Program-made: the position numbers and the translations under genes
From: Niabella ginsenosidivorans
GTDB lineage: Bacteria > Bacteroidota > Bacteroidia > Chitinophagales > Chitinophagaceae
Assembly (NCBI RefSeq): GCF_001654455.1
Contig: NZ_CP015772.1
Location: 4,216,001 to 4,280,000, forward strand
DNA length: 64,000 nucleotides
Direction: 5' to 3'
Shown here: piece after piece, positions 28,995 through 38,700 of the stretch
How positions within the stretch are numbered: the first letter of the stretch is position 1
Layout: every line of letters begins with the position of its first letter
Notes under the pieces: generated by a model
What the model was told of the DNA's origin: nothing
The model's database searches: none
Seen by the model: the letters and a program-made list of their open reading frames with translations, nothing else

Positions 28995-29606
28995 TTACCG
29001 GTATTTTTTATACATCAGCAAACCATAAATAATGTGCAATATACCAAAACCCAGCGCCCAAAAAATAAGTCCATAACCCGGAATAAATGAGGATACAATC
29101 CCTAAAAAAAGTTCACAATAGCCGAGGTACCGGATGTCTGAAAAGGTATAGCTGGCCGCATTGACCAGTGCCAGGCCATAAAATACCAGGGTGGCAGGAG
29201 CCATCAGCCCGAACATTCCGTGGTAGAACAGCGCCAGGCAAAACAAACCACCTGCCGCCAGGGGTACAAATAGCTGCACCAGTAAAATTTTTGTAGTGCC
29301 GGTCCATATCTTTAACCCGTTCTTCCTGCTTTTTTGTATTGTAAACAAGATGCCTGACCCAACCGCCAGTATTAAAATAACAATAGCCAGTATCAGCAAC
29401 CGTAGTTCCAGTTCATAGGAATAAGCATAACGGTTGCCCGAAAAATAATCGACCTCATATTGCTGAAACAACCAATAGGCAATAACAGCCCCAATGAGCG
29501 CAAAGATACCGGCAGCTACACCGGACAACCCGTTTAAAGAAATAAAACGCGAGGAACGTTCCATCATCTGGCGTATATGCTGCAGGTCTTCCTTCGGATT
29601 ATTCAT
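28995..29606 (-). CDS. Six-helix membrane protein of unknown function
   Basis: About 203 aa. A short soluble start (MNNPKEDLQHIRQMMERSSR) is followed by six hydrophobic segments, for example GVAAGIFALIGAVIAYWLF and LILAIVILILAVGSGILF. The ATG at 29606 follows the operator and -7 box; an in-frame start at 29690 would place these inside the coding region. It is the first gene of the operon with the winged-helix regulator and the DUF4153 protein. No family I can name with confidence. Confidence 0.7.
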   Translation of the reverse strand: MNNPKEDLQHIRQMMERSSRFISLNGLSGVAAGIFALIGAVIAYWLFQQYEVDYFSGNRYAYSYELELRLLILAIVILILAVGSGILFTIQKSRKNGLKIWTGTTKILLVQLFVPLAAGGLFCLALFYHGMFGLMAPATLVFYGLALVNAASYTFSDIRYLGYCELFLGIVSSFIPGYGLIFWALGFGILHIIYGLLMYKKYR

Positions 29607-29616
29607 ATTAAAAAGC

Positions 29617-29635
29617 ACTTTGAAATACAAAGTTA
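29617..29635 (-). promoter_or_regulatory. Operator copy 2 overlapping a -7 box (TAACTTTG)
   Basis: ACTTTGAAATACAAAGT (29617-29633) repeats copy 1 almost exactly. On the minus strand its edge forms TAACTTTG (29635-29628), an exact TAnnTTTG box 22 bases upstream of the ATG, so a bound repressor would cover the promoter. Confidence 0.65.
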
Positions 29636-29678
29636 GAAAGTTATTTAAAACTTCCAAATTTATTTTCCGGTTTTGACC

Positions 29679-29809
29679 GAGGCTGACCAAAAAGTCTGTT
29701 TATAGCAGATTGTCGTTCTGAACTTGTTTCAGAATCTATTTACAATCAGATGCCATTTTAGATGCTGAAATAAATTCAGCATGACAAAGGGGGCTTTTTG
29801 GTCAGCCTC
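29679..29809. mobile_element. 131-bp MITE-like element with 16-bp perfect terminal inverted repeats
   Basis: GAGGCTGACCAAAAAG (29679-29694) is the exact reverse complement of 29794-29809. The interior contains further hairpin arms of the TTCTGAACTTGTTTCAGAA and TGCTGAAATAAATTCAGCA types, which recur in Bacteroidota intergenes (from memory). There is no coding sequence and no clear target duplication. Confidence 0.6.
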
Positions 29810-30043
29810 TATAAGTTTCCCGCCGGTACAGCCTGTAATCGTTCCCCGAAACCCGTAACCTGGTTGCCGGTATATAATACGACTTTATTATAACCGGATT
29901 TTTACTTTCAGTGGGTAAATTTTTATTATTACGTAGGTAAATTTAATTCCGGATCCAATAGCCGGATACTGATGTATAGCCAAGTTTAAACCTTTTAAGA
30001 ACATACAGTTCCACAGCTTAAAATGTGGTAAACAGGAATCAGT

Positions 30044-30051
30044 TATTTTTG
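30044..30051 (+). promoter_or_regulatory. Candidate -7 box for surE-lpxB (TATTTTTG)
   Basis: Exact TAnnTTTG match ending 6 bases before the surE ATG at 30058, implying a very short leader. The sequence 29810-30043 upstream is AT-rich and shows no gene. Confidence 0.45.
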
Positions 30052-30057
30052 CACTCT

Positions 30058-30858
30058 ATGGCAATAAAGAAAAAAGGAAGTAAGAAGGAGGAGCCGATCA
30101 TCCTGGTAACCAATGATGACGGCGTTGCAGCTTTGGGCATCCGGAACCTGGTAGAAGCAGTACGGGGGCTTGGGAAAATTGTAGTGGTAGCGCCGGATAA
30201 GCCACAGTCGGGTATGGGACATGCCATTACCATTGGTCATCCCCTGCGCCTGTATGAAGTGGAACTGTTTGAGGGCATTAAAGCCTATTCCTGCTCCGGA
30301 ACACCGGTAGATTGTGTAAAACTGGCCGTAGATAAGATCCTGCACCGTAAGCCGGACATCTGCATCAGCGGGATCAATCATGGCTCCAACCATAGCATTA
30401 ATGTGATCTACTCAGGCACTATGTCTGCCGCAATGGAAGCAGCCATTGAAAGCATTCCCGCAGTTGGTTTTTCCCTGATGGACTATTCAGCAGAGCCGGA
30501 TTTTAAAGCGTCCAGGCACTATGCACGTTTGATCGTTGAAAAAATGTTGCGCAAAAAACTGCCACAGCATTTTTTGCTGAACGTAAATATTCCAAAAGCG
30601 GATATTACCCAATTAAAAGGATACAGGATCTGCAAACAGGCGTATGCCAAATACCAGGAAAAATTTATTGAGCGCAAAGACCCTCATGGCCGCAGCTATT
30701 ACTGGCTCACCGGTGAGTTTGTGAACTTTGACCGGTCAAAAGACACGGATGTATGGGCTTTGGCCAACGGGTATGTAAGCGTGGTACCGGTAGAATTTGA
30801 CCTGACCGATTATGGCCTGAAGCAAAAACTGGAAAAAGACTGGGGGGAATCAAAATAG
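30058..30858 (+). CDS. surE: 5'-nucleotidase SurE
   Basis: About 266 aa, metal-dependent phosphatase that removes phosphate from nucleoside monophosphates. The metal site DD is in ILVTNDDGVAALGI, followed by APDKPQSGMGHAIT, the SGTPVDCVKLA block and ISGINHGSNHSINVIYSGTM. A lysine-rich start (MAIKKKGSKKEEP) precedes the domain. The ATG at 30058 is chosen because a -7 box lies just upstream; the alternative start at 30025 would be upstream of that box. The stop TAG overlaps the lpxB GTG by one base. Confidence 0.93.
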   Translation: MAIKKKGSKKEEPIILVTNDDGVAALGIRNLVEAVRGLGKIVVVAPDKPQSGMGHAITIGHPLRLYEVELFEGIKAYSCSGTPVDCVKLAVDKILHRKPDICISGINHGSNHSINVIYSGTMSAAMEAAIESIPAVGFSLMDYSAEPDFKASRHYARLIVEKMLRKKLPQHFLLNVNIPKADITQLKGYRICKQAYAKYQEKFIERKDPHGRSYYWLTGEFVNFDRSKDTDVWALANGYVSVVPVEFDLTDYGLKQKLEKDWGESK

Positions 30859-32000
30859 TGCCGCAACAACCCAGATATTATATTATTGCCGGAGAAGCTT
30901 CCGGAGATTTGCACGGCAGCAACCTGGTAGCCGCCCTGAAAAAATTACAGCCCGGCTGTATCATTCGTGGCTGGGGTGGCAGCAGAATGCAGGCTGCCGG
31001 GATGGATCTTGTAAAACATTATAAAGACCTTGCCTTTATGGGCTTTGCGGAAGTGGTGATGAATTTAAAAACCATTTTCCGCAACCTCAGTTTCTGTAAA
31101 AAGGATATCCTGGCCTTTCGGCCGGATGTACTGGTGCTGATCGATTATCCCGGTTTCAATTTACGCATTGCCAAATGGGCCAAAGAGCAGGGATTAAAGG
31201 TGATCTATTATATTTCACCCCAGGTATGGGCCTGGAAGGAAGGACGTGTAAAAATGATGAAGCGCTGCATTGATCAAATGCTGGTGATCCTGCCCTTTGA
31301 ACAGGAATATTATAAAAATAAATGGAACTGGGAAGTGGCCTATATTGGCCATCCGCTGATAGAAGAGATCGATCAGAAAAAGAAGGCCGGAACGGATCTG
31401 ATCATCAAAGATGCCAATGGGCACCCAGTAACCAGGCCTGTTATAGCGTTACTGCCGGGCAGCCGGAAACAGGAGATTGAAAAAAAACTGCCGGTAATGC
31501 TGGCCGTAAGCAAAAATTTTCCGGACTACCAGTTTGTGGTAGCACAAGCGCCCGCAGTAGAAGATGCCTTTTACAAACAATTCACCGGCTCCTACCCTAA
31601 TATCAGCACTGTTCAGAACCGTACGTATGATATATTGCTGCAGGCAACCGCAGCATTGGTAACATCGGGCACTGCAACACTGGAGACCGCCCTGTTTGGA
31701 GTTCCGGAAGTAGTTTGCTATAAAGGCTCCGAGATCAGCTACCAGATCGCAAAACGCGTTATCAGCATTCAATATATTTCACTGGTCAATTTAATTATGA
31801 ACAGGGAGGTTGTAAAAGAGCTGATCCAGGGCGCAATGAATGAACAAAATATTACGGCTGAATTAAATGCCTTACTGTTTAATGAGCAGCGCCGGTTACA
31901 AATAAAAAATGACTATAATCAGCTATACCGGTTACTGGCTGCAGAAGGCGATGCATCCCGCAAAGCGGCGGAAATCATTATTAATTCAGCGGCGCAGTAA
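30858..32000 (+). CDS. lpxB: Lipid-A-disaccharide synthase
   Basis: A 380-aa GT19 glycosyltransferase that joins UDP-2,3-diacylglucosamine and lipid X to make the lipid A disaccharide at the inner membrane. Diagnostic blocks are IIAGEASGDLHGSNLVAAL at the start, FMGFAEVV, YYISPQVWAWKEGRV and the C-terminal LVTSGTATLETALFGVPEVV. The start is GTG at 30858, sharing a base with the surE stop (TAGTG), so the genes are translationally coupled. The pairing surE-lpxB is common in Bacteroidota. Confidence 0.95.
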   Translation: MPQQPRYYIIAGEASGDLHGSNLVAALKKLQPGCIIRGWGGSRMQAAGMDLVKHYKDLAFMGFAEVVMNLKTIFRNLSFCKKDILAFRPDVLVLIDYPGFNLRIAKWAKEQGLKVIYYISPQVWAWKEGRVKMMKRCIDQMLVILPFEQEYYKNKWNWEVAYIGHPLIEEIDQKKKAGTDLIIKDANGHPVTRPVIALLPGSRKQEIEKKLPVMLAVSKNFPDYQFVVAQAPAVEDAFYKQFTGSYPNISTVQNRTYDILLQATAALVTSGTATLETALFGVPEVVCYKGSEISYQIAKRVISIQYISLVNLIMNREVVKELIQGAMNEQNITAELNALLFNEQRRLQIKNDYNQLYRLLAAEGDASRKAAEIIINSAAQ

Positions 32001-32165
32001 TAGTTTTACAATAATAACGATAAGAGCCGCCAGAAACAGCAAAATACTCAGCCGGTTGATGCCATGCATATAACCCACCCATTTACTCTTAGGCTGGTTC
32101 GGGTCTTTTTTCTTTAGAAATAAATACTGGGCTATCTGATTCCACACTCCCATAATAGCTGTCAT
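31986..32165 (-). CDS. DUF6728-like small membrane protein (59 aa)
   Basis: On the strand opposite lpxB there is a short frame reading MTAIMGVWNQIAQYLFLKKK, then DPNQPKSKWVGYMHGINRLS and a single membrane helix ILLFLAALIVIIVKLLLRR. The LKKKDPN...INRLSI layout matches my memory of DUF6728, a small one-helix Bacteroidota protein. The 3' end overlaps lpxB by 15 bases. An ATG at 32153 is an alternative start. A TACCTTTG box (minus strand, 32181-32174) lies just upstream. Function unknown. Confidence 0.72.
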   Translation of the reverse strand: MTAIMGVWNQIAQYLFLKKKDPNQPKSKWVGYMHGINRLSILLFLAALIVIIVKLLLRR

Positions 32166-32173
32166 TTAAAAGA

Positions 32174-32181
32174 CAAAGGTA
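32174..32181 (-). promoter_or_regulatory. Candidate -7 box for the DUF6728 gene (TACCTTTG)
   Basis: Exact TAnnTTTG match on the minus strand, 8 bases upstream of the first ATG. The rest of the 210-base gap to 32375 has no gene. Confidence 0.4.
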
Positions 32182-32375
32182 CATATTTTCCGGGGCGCAT
32201 TATTGTAAGAAATAAGGCAAAAGGATGGTTCCTGGTCCGTCTGTAAGCCGGCCGGCGGGTCATTATTAAAAAGAAAAAAGGGACAAATCTTTATATAGCA
32301 GGGATATAGCATTGCAGCCTGGCACCGGCAGGCAATCCAATGCCACTATTTACAGATTCTTTGTACCTTCGGCTC

Positions 32376-32948
32376 ATGGCTATTTTAAAATTCAGGGTAT
32401 ATTTTGAAGAAGATGACAGTATTTACAGGGATATTGTGGTGAAGCATACCCAAACATTTTTTCAATTACATGAAGCGATCCTTGGGGCATTTGAGTTCGA
32501 CAATAAACATCAGGCTACTTTTTTCAGGAGCAATGATCACTGGCAAAAAGGGCGTGAAATTTCGCTGGAAGCCTATAAAGACCGCAGCTATAAAGTAGCT
32601 CCCCTGCTGATGCGGGATACCACCATCGGTTCTGAAATAAAAAATACGAATCAGCGCTTTACCTACACGTATGATTTTCAGAAACATTGGGATTTCCTGA
32701 TTGAGCTGATCAATGTTTCCAAAGACGCGGATGCAGTTGCCGAGTACCCGAAAATCACCAGAGTGGAAGGCATCAGCCCCAAACAATACGGAACAAAAGG
32801 CCTGCTGGGTGAAAAATTTGCCGATATAGAGGAGAAATACGACCTCTCCAAAAGCGCAGAAGGCTTTGGCGAAAAAGGTGCCGACGGAGAAGATGTGGGT
32901 TATGAAGATAACGGAGATGAATACACTTCTGATGAACTGGATGTTTAA
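32376..32948 (+). CDS. PRiA4-ORF3-like / 'IS1096 passenger TnpR' family protein
   Basis: About 190 aa. The core, LKFRVYFEEDDSIYRDIVVK, FFQLHEAILGAFEFDNKHQA and FTYTYDFQKHWDFLIELINV, matches the pRiA4b ORF-3 domain, a widespread fold whose transposon-derived name is misleading. The last 40 residues are strongly acidic. No transposase is nearby. The stop codon overlaps the ATG of miaA, so the two form an operon. The ATG at 32376 is where homology begins; a start at 32340 is less likely. Confidence 0.82.
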   Translation: MAILKFRVYFEEDDSIYRDIVVKHTQTFFQLHEAILGAFEFDNKHQATFFRSNDHWQKGREISLEAYKDRSYKVAPLLMRDTTIGSEIKNTNQRFTYTYDFQKHWDFLIELINVSKDADAVAEYPKITRVEGISPKQYGTKGLLGEKFADIEEKYDLSKSAEGFGEKGADGEDVGYEDNGDEYTSDELDV

Positions 32949-33889
32949 TGGCAGTTTCGCACACTCCCGATAAAAACCCCCTTTTAATCGTAATTGCCGG
33001 GCCAACCGCCGTAGGAAAAACCGCCGTTGCCATTGAAGTGGCCAAACAACTGGGCACGGTTATTCTTTCTGCAGACAGCCGGCAATGTTTTAAAGAGCTG
33101 AACATTGGAGTAGCGCGCCCCTCAACAGAAGAGTTGAATGCTGTTCCCCACTATTTTATTGCTTCACACAGCATTCATGATGCCATGAGCGCTGCCATTT
33201 ATGAAGCATACGCGCTTGATCTCCTTGAGCAATTATTCGACCAATATCCCGTTATTGTTGTAACCGGGGGAACCGGTTTGTATATTAAAGCACTGCTGGA
33301 CGGTATGGATCCGATACCTTCTATTCCCGAAGAGTTACGGAAGCGCATTATTGCTTTCTATAATACCAATGGCATTGAATGGCTAAAACAGGAGCTACAG
33401 CTAAAGGACCCCTTATTTGCCGCCAGGGGTGAAATGCAAAACCCCCGGCGCATGATGCGAGCCCTGGAAGTGATGGAAAGCACCGGGAGGTCGATACTGG
33501 AATACCAGTCTAATCATAAAGCCGAACGCTTTTTTAACAGTCTCTGCATCGGGCTGGAACTGCCCCGTGCTATGCTTTATGAAAGAATTGACCAGCGGGT
33601 ATATACTATGATGGCAGCCGGGCTGGAAGAGGAGGTAAAAAGCCTGCGGCCTTTAAGAACAGCAAATGCGCTGCAAACAGTGGGTTACCAGGAACTGTTT
33701 CATTATTTTGACGGCATGCTTACCAAAGACCAGGCCATCCACCAGATCCAGCGAAATACCCGGCATTATGCCAAACGCCAGTTAACCTGGTTTAAAAAAC
33801 AGGCAGCCTTTCACTGGCTGGATGCCACCGCCGCTCAAAGCGTTATTTTGCCATTCATACAACCCTACTTACCCGAAACAAAAAAATAA
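32948..33889 (+). CDS. miaA: tRNA dimethylallyltransferase
   Basis: A 313-aa enzyme that adds the isopentenyl group to A37 of tRNAs reading UNN codons. The P-loop is VIAGPTAVGKTAVAIEVA, followed by ADSRQCFKELNIGVARPS, VVTGGTGLYIKALLDG and the QNPRRMMRALEV block. The ATG overlaps the preceding stop (TAATG), showing translational coupling. Full family length, no defect seen. Confidence 0.96.
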   Translation: MAVSHTPDKNPLLIVIAGPTAVGKTAVAIEVAKQLGTVILSADSRQCFKELNIGVARPSTEELNAVPHYFIASHSIHDAMSAAIYEAYALDLLEQLFDQYPVIVVTGGTGLYIKALLDGMDPIPSIPEELRKRIIAFYNTNGIEWLKQELQLKDPLFAARGEMQNPRRMMRALEVMESTGRSILEYQSNHKAERFFNSLCIGLELPRAMLYERIDQRVYTMMAAGLEEEVKSLRPLRTANALQTVGYQELFHYFDGMLTKDQAIHQIQRNTRHYAKRQLTWFKKQAAFHWLDATAAQSVILPFIQPYLPETKK

Positions 33890-33977
33890 TATGCTCCCTT
33901 ACAACCTTTAAATCAATACGTTGTTAACTTCGTTGATTTTATTTACAAAAAAGTCGAGCTCTTTTCAATACCCGTTT

Positions 33978-33995
33978 GTTCGTTTTTTACCGAAC
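33978..33995. promoter_or_regulatory. Candidate operator GTTCG-N8-CGAAC before the GbsR-RND operon
   Basis: Two 5-base arms in inverted orientation, 8 bases apart, lie directly upstream of the -7 box at 34002. Spacing suits a dimeric MarR/GbsR regulator, but arms are short. Confidence 0.3.
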
Positions 33996-34001
33996 TAACC
34001 T

Positions 34002-34009
34002 TATTTTTG
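34002..34009 (+). promoter_or_regulatory. Candidate -7 box of the GbsR-RND operon (TATTTTTG)
   Basis: Exact TAnnTTTG match, 18 bases before the regulator ATG at 34028. Confidence 0.45.
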
Positions 34010-34027
34010 CGCACCGATAAAAAAATT

Positions 34028-34504
34028 ATGCAGTTTACTGAAGCAAAAAAAGATTTATACCAGGATATGGTCAGCTTTTATGCAGACCTCTATGGGCTGC
34101 CGCCATTGAATGCCAAGATCTACGCATATATGCTATTCGATATAAGGCATGAAGGATTTACCTTTGATGAGCTTTTAAACCGGTTTAACGTAAGTAAGAG
34201 CTCTTTATCGAATAGCTTACAGATGTTAGCCAAATACAAGTTCATTGAGTACATTACCCCGATTGATTCGCGTAAACGCTATTACCGCATCAATCCGAAG
34301 TTTATGGAGATCCGGTTCGGGAATGTGCTTGACAAACTGCTCTCAGAAAAAGAGCTGATGCAACGGATGATGCAGTGCAACAAGCAGCAGAAACAACCCA
34401 ATGATGTGGTGATCAAAGCCATTGATCAGTATGTGTCCATCCTGGACACCCATATTAAAACATTCGAAGACACTTTAAAAAAAGTAAAAACCTTACATAA
34501 ATAA
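34028..34504 (+). CDS. GbsR/MarR-family transcriptional regulator
   Basis: About 158 aa, winged-helix: AKIYAYMLFDIRHEGFTFDE, LLNRFNVSKSSLSNSLQMLA (recognition helix) and the wing IEYITPIDSRKRYYRINPK, followed by a long C-terminal dimerisation helix (about residues 105-155). This type often heads RND efflux operons in Bacteroidota, and here the adaptor gene follows after 20 bases. Likely a local repressor of the pump; ligand unknown. The ATG at 34028 follows the -7 box; the earlier in-frame start at 34007 overlaps it. Confidence 0.85.
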   Translation: MQFTEAKKDLYQDMVSFYADLYGLPPLNAKIYAYMLFDIRHEGFTFDELLNRFNVSKSSLSNSLQMLAKYKFIEYITPIDSRKRYYRINPKFMEIRFGNVLDKLLSEKELMQRMMQCNKQQKQPNDVVIKAIDQYVSILDTHIKTFEDTLKKVKTLHK

Positions 34505-34524
34505 ACCCAGAAATCAAGACCATT

Positions 34525-35721
34525 ATGAATACAGGAATAAGAATTGTTATAGGTGGCCTGGTTGCTTTACTGGCGGCCGCCTGCGGAGGAAAGCAACAAG
34601 CTCCCGACCCAAATGCTGCAAGACCTTACCCGGTAATTACCGTTCCGCTAAAGTCGGTTACCGGTTATTATTCTTTCCCCGCAAGCATTCAGGGGCGGGT
34701 AAACAATGATGTTCGTGCAAAAATATCAGGCTATATTAAGGAAGTGCTGGTAGATGAAGGGCAGCATGTGCGCAAAGGGCAGATCCTGTTCCGCCTGGAA
34801 ACCAATACCCTTTCTCAAACCGCAGAAGCAGCGCAAAGCGGCGTGGGCGCTGCCCAGGCAAGCATCAGCGCGGCTGAAGCAGCGGTAAATGCGGCACAGG
34901 TAGAAGTAAATAAACTGATCCCTCTTGTTGAAAAAAAGATCATCAGCAATGTGCAACTGGAAACTGCTAAGGCTAATTTACGTTCCGCCCAAAGCCAGTT
35001 GCTGCAGGCAAAGGCCAACAGGAACCAGGCACAGGCCAACTATCGCAGTGCAGAAGCCAATGTAGAGTATTCCATCATCCGCAGCCCGATAGACGGGATC
35101 GTGGGCAAGCTGCCGCTAAGGATCGGAAGCCTTGTAGGGCCGACCGACCAAACGCCCATAACCACGGTATCCGATGTCAGTGAAATGTATGCCTACTTTT
35201 CAATGAATGAAAAAGAGTACCTGGACTTCCTGAAACAAACACCGGGAGCCACCATTGGGGAAAAATTAAAAAAGATGCCACCTGTTTCCCTTTTGCTGGC
35301 AAACGGGCAGCAATACGAGCAAAAAGGAACAGTAAAAGCAGTTACCGGCCAGATAGACCCGCAAACAGGCACGATTCTTTTCCGGGTGTCTTTTCCCAAC
35401 CAGGGCAGGCTCCTGGCAAATGGCAACAGCGGTACAGTGCTGATCCCCAAACCCTACAATAATGTACTGGCCGTACCTGAAGCTTCCACCTTTGAGCAGC
35501 AGGGTATGGTGTACGTTTATAAAGTAACCAGGGATACAGTTAATTCAGTGCCGGTAGGCATTTTAGACCGTATTGACAATATGGCCTTGCTGGCAGGCGG
35601 TGTTCAGCAGGGCGATACAATTGTAGCATCCGGTGTGAGTGCATTAAGGAACGGCGCGGCCATTATTCCCCGCCCTGCAGATTTCGACAGCATTACTAAA
35701 GCCATTAAACCTATTTTCTAA
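34525..35721 (+). CDS. RND efflux periplasmic adaptor (AcrA/MexA type), lipoprotein
   Basis: A 398-aa membrane-fusion protein. The lipobox LAAAC ends the signal (VALLAAACGGK), so it is lipid-anchored. Order: beta-barrel/lipoyl start (YYSFPASIQGRVNNDVRAKI, SGYIKEVLVDEGQHVRKGQI), an alanine-rich coiled coil (about 90-170), second lipoyl half (IIRSPIDGIVGKLPLRIGSL) and the membrane-proximal domain. It links the inner-membrane pump encoded next to the outer-membrane channel. The permease ATG follows after 2 bases. Confidence 0.94.
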   Translation: MNTGIRIVIGGLVALLAAACGGKQQAPDPNAARPYPVITVPLKSVTGYYSFPASIQGRVNNDVRAKISGYIKEVLVDEGQHVRKGQILFRLETNTLSQTAEAAQSGVGAAQASISAAEAAVNAAQVEVNKLIPLVEKKIISNVQLETAKANLRSAQSQLLQAKANRNQAQANYRSAEANVEYSIIRSPIDGIVGKLPLRIGSLVGPTDQTPITTVSDVSEMYAYFSMNEKEYLDFLKQTPGATIGEKLKKMPPVSLLLANGQQYEQKGTVKAVTGQIDPQTGTILFRVSFPNQGRLLANGNSGTVLIPKPYNNVLAVPEASTFEQQGMVYVYKVTRDTVNSVPVGILDRIDNMALLAGGVQQGDTIVASGVSALRNGAAIIPRPADFDSITKAIKPIF

Positions 35722-35723
35722 AA

Positions 35724-38700
35724 ATGATCAGAACATTTATCAACCGGCCCATACTATCTACGGTCATTTCCGTGATCCTGGTACTATTGGGGATATTGGG
35801 GATCGTTTCCCTGCCGGTAACGCAATACCCAGACATTGCCCCTCCTACGGTAAACGTAAGAGCTACCTATACCGGGGCCAACGCTGAGACCGTACAGAAA
35901 AGTGTTATCATCCCTATTGAAGAGCAGGTGAACGGTGTGGAAGGAATGGACTATATTACTTCTACAGCCGGCAATGACGGCAGCGCCACCATTAACGTAT
36001 TTTTCAAACAGGGCATTGACCCCGATATTGCCGCGGTAAACGTGCAGAACCGCGTGGCACGTGCCGCACCCCTGCTTCCTGCCGAAGTAACCCGTGCGGG
36101 TGTGGTTACACAAAAGCAGCAGACCAGTGCGCTCATGTTCCTGACTTTTTATACCACCAATAAGGATCTGAATGACGTGTTTCTTCAAAACTATCTCGAC
36201 ATTAACATTATCCCCGGTATCAAGCGGATTTTCGGGGTAGGCGATGCACAGGTATTTGGTGGTAAAACCTATGCCATGCGCATATGGCTGGATCCACAGA
36301 AGCTGGCCGCCTACAATATTGAGCCATCGGATGTGGTTAATGCTATTAACAGCCAAAGCCTTGAGGCAGCTGCGGGATCCCTGGGGCAGAATAATGGTGC
36401 CTCCTTTGAATACGTTATTAAATATAAAGGAAAATTTAATGAACAGCCGGAATACGAAAATATCATTATCAAGGCACTGGGCCAGGGGCAGTATCTCCGG
36501 CTGAAAGATGTGGCTTCTGTAAAACTGGATGCCTTGTCCTATTCCGGTGTGGGCGAAAGCTCTGGTTATCCCGGTATCAGTATGGGTATTTTTCAGACGC
36601 CGGGATCCAACGCGCAGCAGATCATCATTGATATTAAAAAATACCTGAAGGATGCTGAAAAAACGCTTCCCAAGGGAATTTCCTATGTGATCAACTATGA
36701 TACCAATGAGTTCCTTGAGGCTTCTATTGAAAAAGTGATCCATACGCTGGTAGAAGCTTTTGTGCTGGTATTTATAGTAGTGTTCATCTTCCTGCAGGAT
36801 TTCCGTTCCACGCTGATCCCTGCCATTGCCGTACCGGTATCCATTATTGGTACATTCTTCTTCCTTAACCTGATGGGGTTCTCCCTCAACCTGTTGACCC
36901 TTTTTGCACTGGTGCTGGCAATCGGGATCGTGGTGGATGATGCCATTGTGGTGGTGGAAGCCGTGCATGCAAAGCTGGACCAGGGAGAAAAAGATGCCAA
37001 AAAAGCCACTATGGATGCCATGCATGAAATTACGGGGGCCATTATTTCCATTACGCTGGTAATGGCGGCGGTATTTATTCCCGTAACCTTTATCAGCGGG
37101 CCTACCGGGGTATTCTACAAGCAGTTTGGTATTACACTGATTGTAGCCATCCTTATTTCCGCAGTCAATGCGCTGTCCCTGAGCCCCGCGCTCTGCGCGC
37201 TACTGCTGCGCCCGCATACTGACGATCATGAACATACAAAAAAGAATTTCCTCCAGCGTTTCTTTGCCGGTTTTAATACAGCGTTCCATGCCCTTACAAA
37301 ACGTTATGGAAAAGCATTTGTATTCCTCATCCGGCATAAATGGGTTACGCTGATCATTTTACTGGCATCCCTTGGTCTTATCTTCTTTATCAGTTCCAAA
37401 ACCCCCACCGGGTTTGTGCCTGCAGAAGACCGGGGAATTATTTTTGCCAATGTGGAACTTCCGCCCAGTGCATCCATGGATCGCACTTACCAGGCCATGA
37501 AGGAGCTTACCAAAAAGGCATCCAGAATCCCGGGAGTAGAAAGTGTTACCTTCAGTACCGGCCGTAGTTTGATATCCGGTGCGGGCAGCAACTTCGGGCT
37601 GGGCTTTGTAAAGCTGAAAGCTTTTAAAGAAAGGAATTCAGCAAAGGGCCAGGGTGTGGACGACATCATTAAACAATTGTTTGGTGTGGGCGCTTCTATT
37701 CCAGATTCAAGAATGATCTTCTTCAGCCCGCCCAGCGTGCCCGGTTTTGGTAACAGTGCCGGTTTCCAGTTCTCATTACTGGACAAAAGCGGGGCATCTA
37801 TACAGGAGCTGGATGGAACCGCCCAGCGGTTTTTGGGAGAACTGATGAAGCGTCCTGAGATCCAGTATGCGCAAACCTCCTTTAATACCAAATACCCGCA
37901 GTATGAAATGGTCATTAATGTGCCAAGGGCAAGTGAAGCGGGTGTGTCCATCAGCAGTTTGCTTTCAACCATGCAGGGCTATATTGGCGGTATTTACGCA
38001 GCGGATTTTGCCAAGTATGGTAAGCAATACCGGGTAATGGTACAGGCATTGCCGGAATCCAGAATGGATGTGAACGACCTGAACTCCTATTTTGTAAAAA
38101 CCGGCAACGGGGAGATGGCCCCGGTATCCCAGTTCATCACACTGGAGCGGGCCTATGGTCCCCAGTTTGTGACCCGCTTTAACCTGTTTTCATCCGTTGA
38201 TATTACCGGCGCCTCTAACCCCGGATTCAGTACCGGTGATGCTATTAAAGCGGTACAGGAAGTAGCGCAAAGCTCTCTGTCTACAAGCTATGGCATCGAT
38301 TACTCCGGCCTTACGCGGGAGGAGATCAATGCCGGCTCCCAAACGCTGATCATCTTTGCGCTCAGCCTTGTATTCGTCTACTTTATTTTAAGCGCTCAAT
38401 ATGAAAGTTATATTATTCCGTTAGCAGTGCTTATTTCATTGCCGCTTGGGGTAATGGGCGCTTATTTTGGGCAATGGCTGTTTGGCCTGGAAAACAATAT
38501 CTATTTCCAGATAGCGCTCATCATGCTGGTAGGGCTGCTTGCAAAGAATGCCATATTGATTGTTGAATTTGGTGTGCAGCGCAGGCACAAGGGAGAAAGC
38601 ATTCCGATGGCTGCCATCAACGCTGCCAGGGCCCGTTTACGCCCCATTCTGATGACCTCTTTTGCCTTTATTGCGGGAATGATGCCGCTGGTATATGCAA

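Noticed and set aside
32376-32948. Calling the PRiA4-ORF3-like gene a transposon gene because of the family's IS1096/TnpR name
   Set aside because: No transposase, inverted repeats or resolvase motif is present; the gene is fused in an operon with miaA, so the name is only historical.
35784-37025. A 413-codon minus-strand open frame opposite the RND permease gene
   Set aside because: Rich in H, Y and C like reverse readings of this genome's genes, with no signal, start context or domain; the plus-strand AcrB-type gene is certain.
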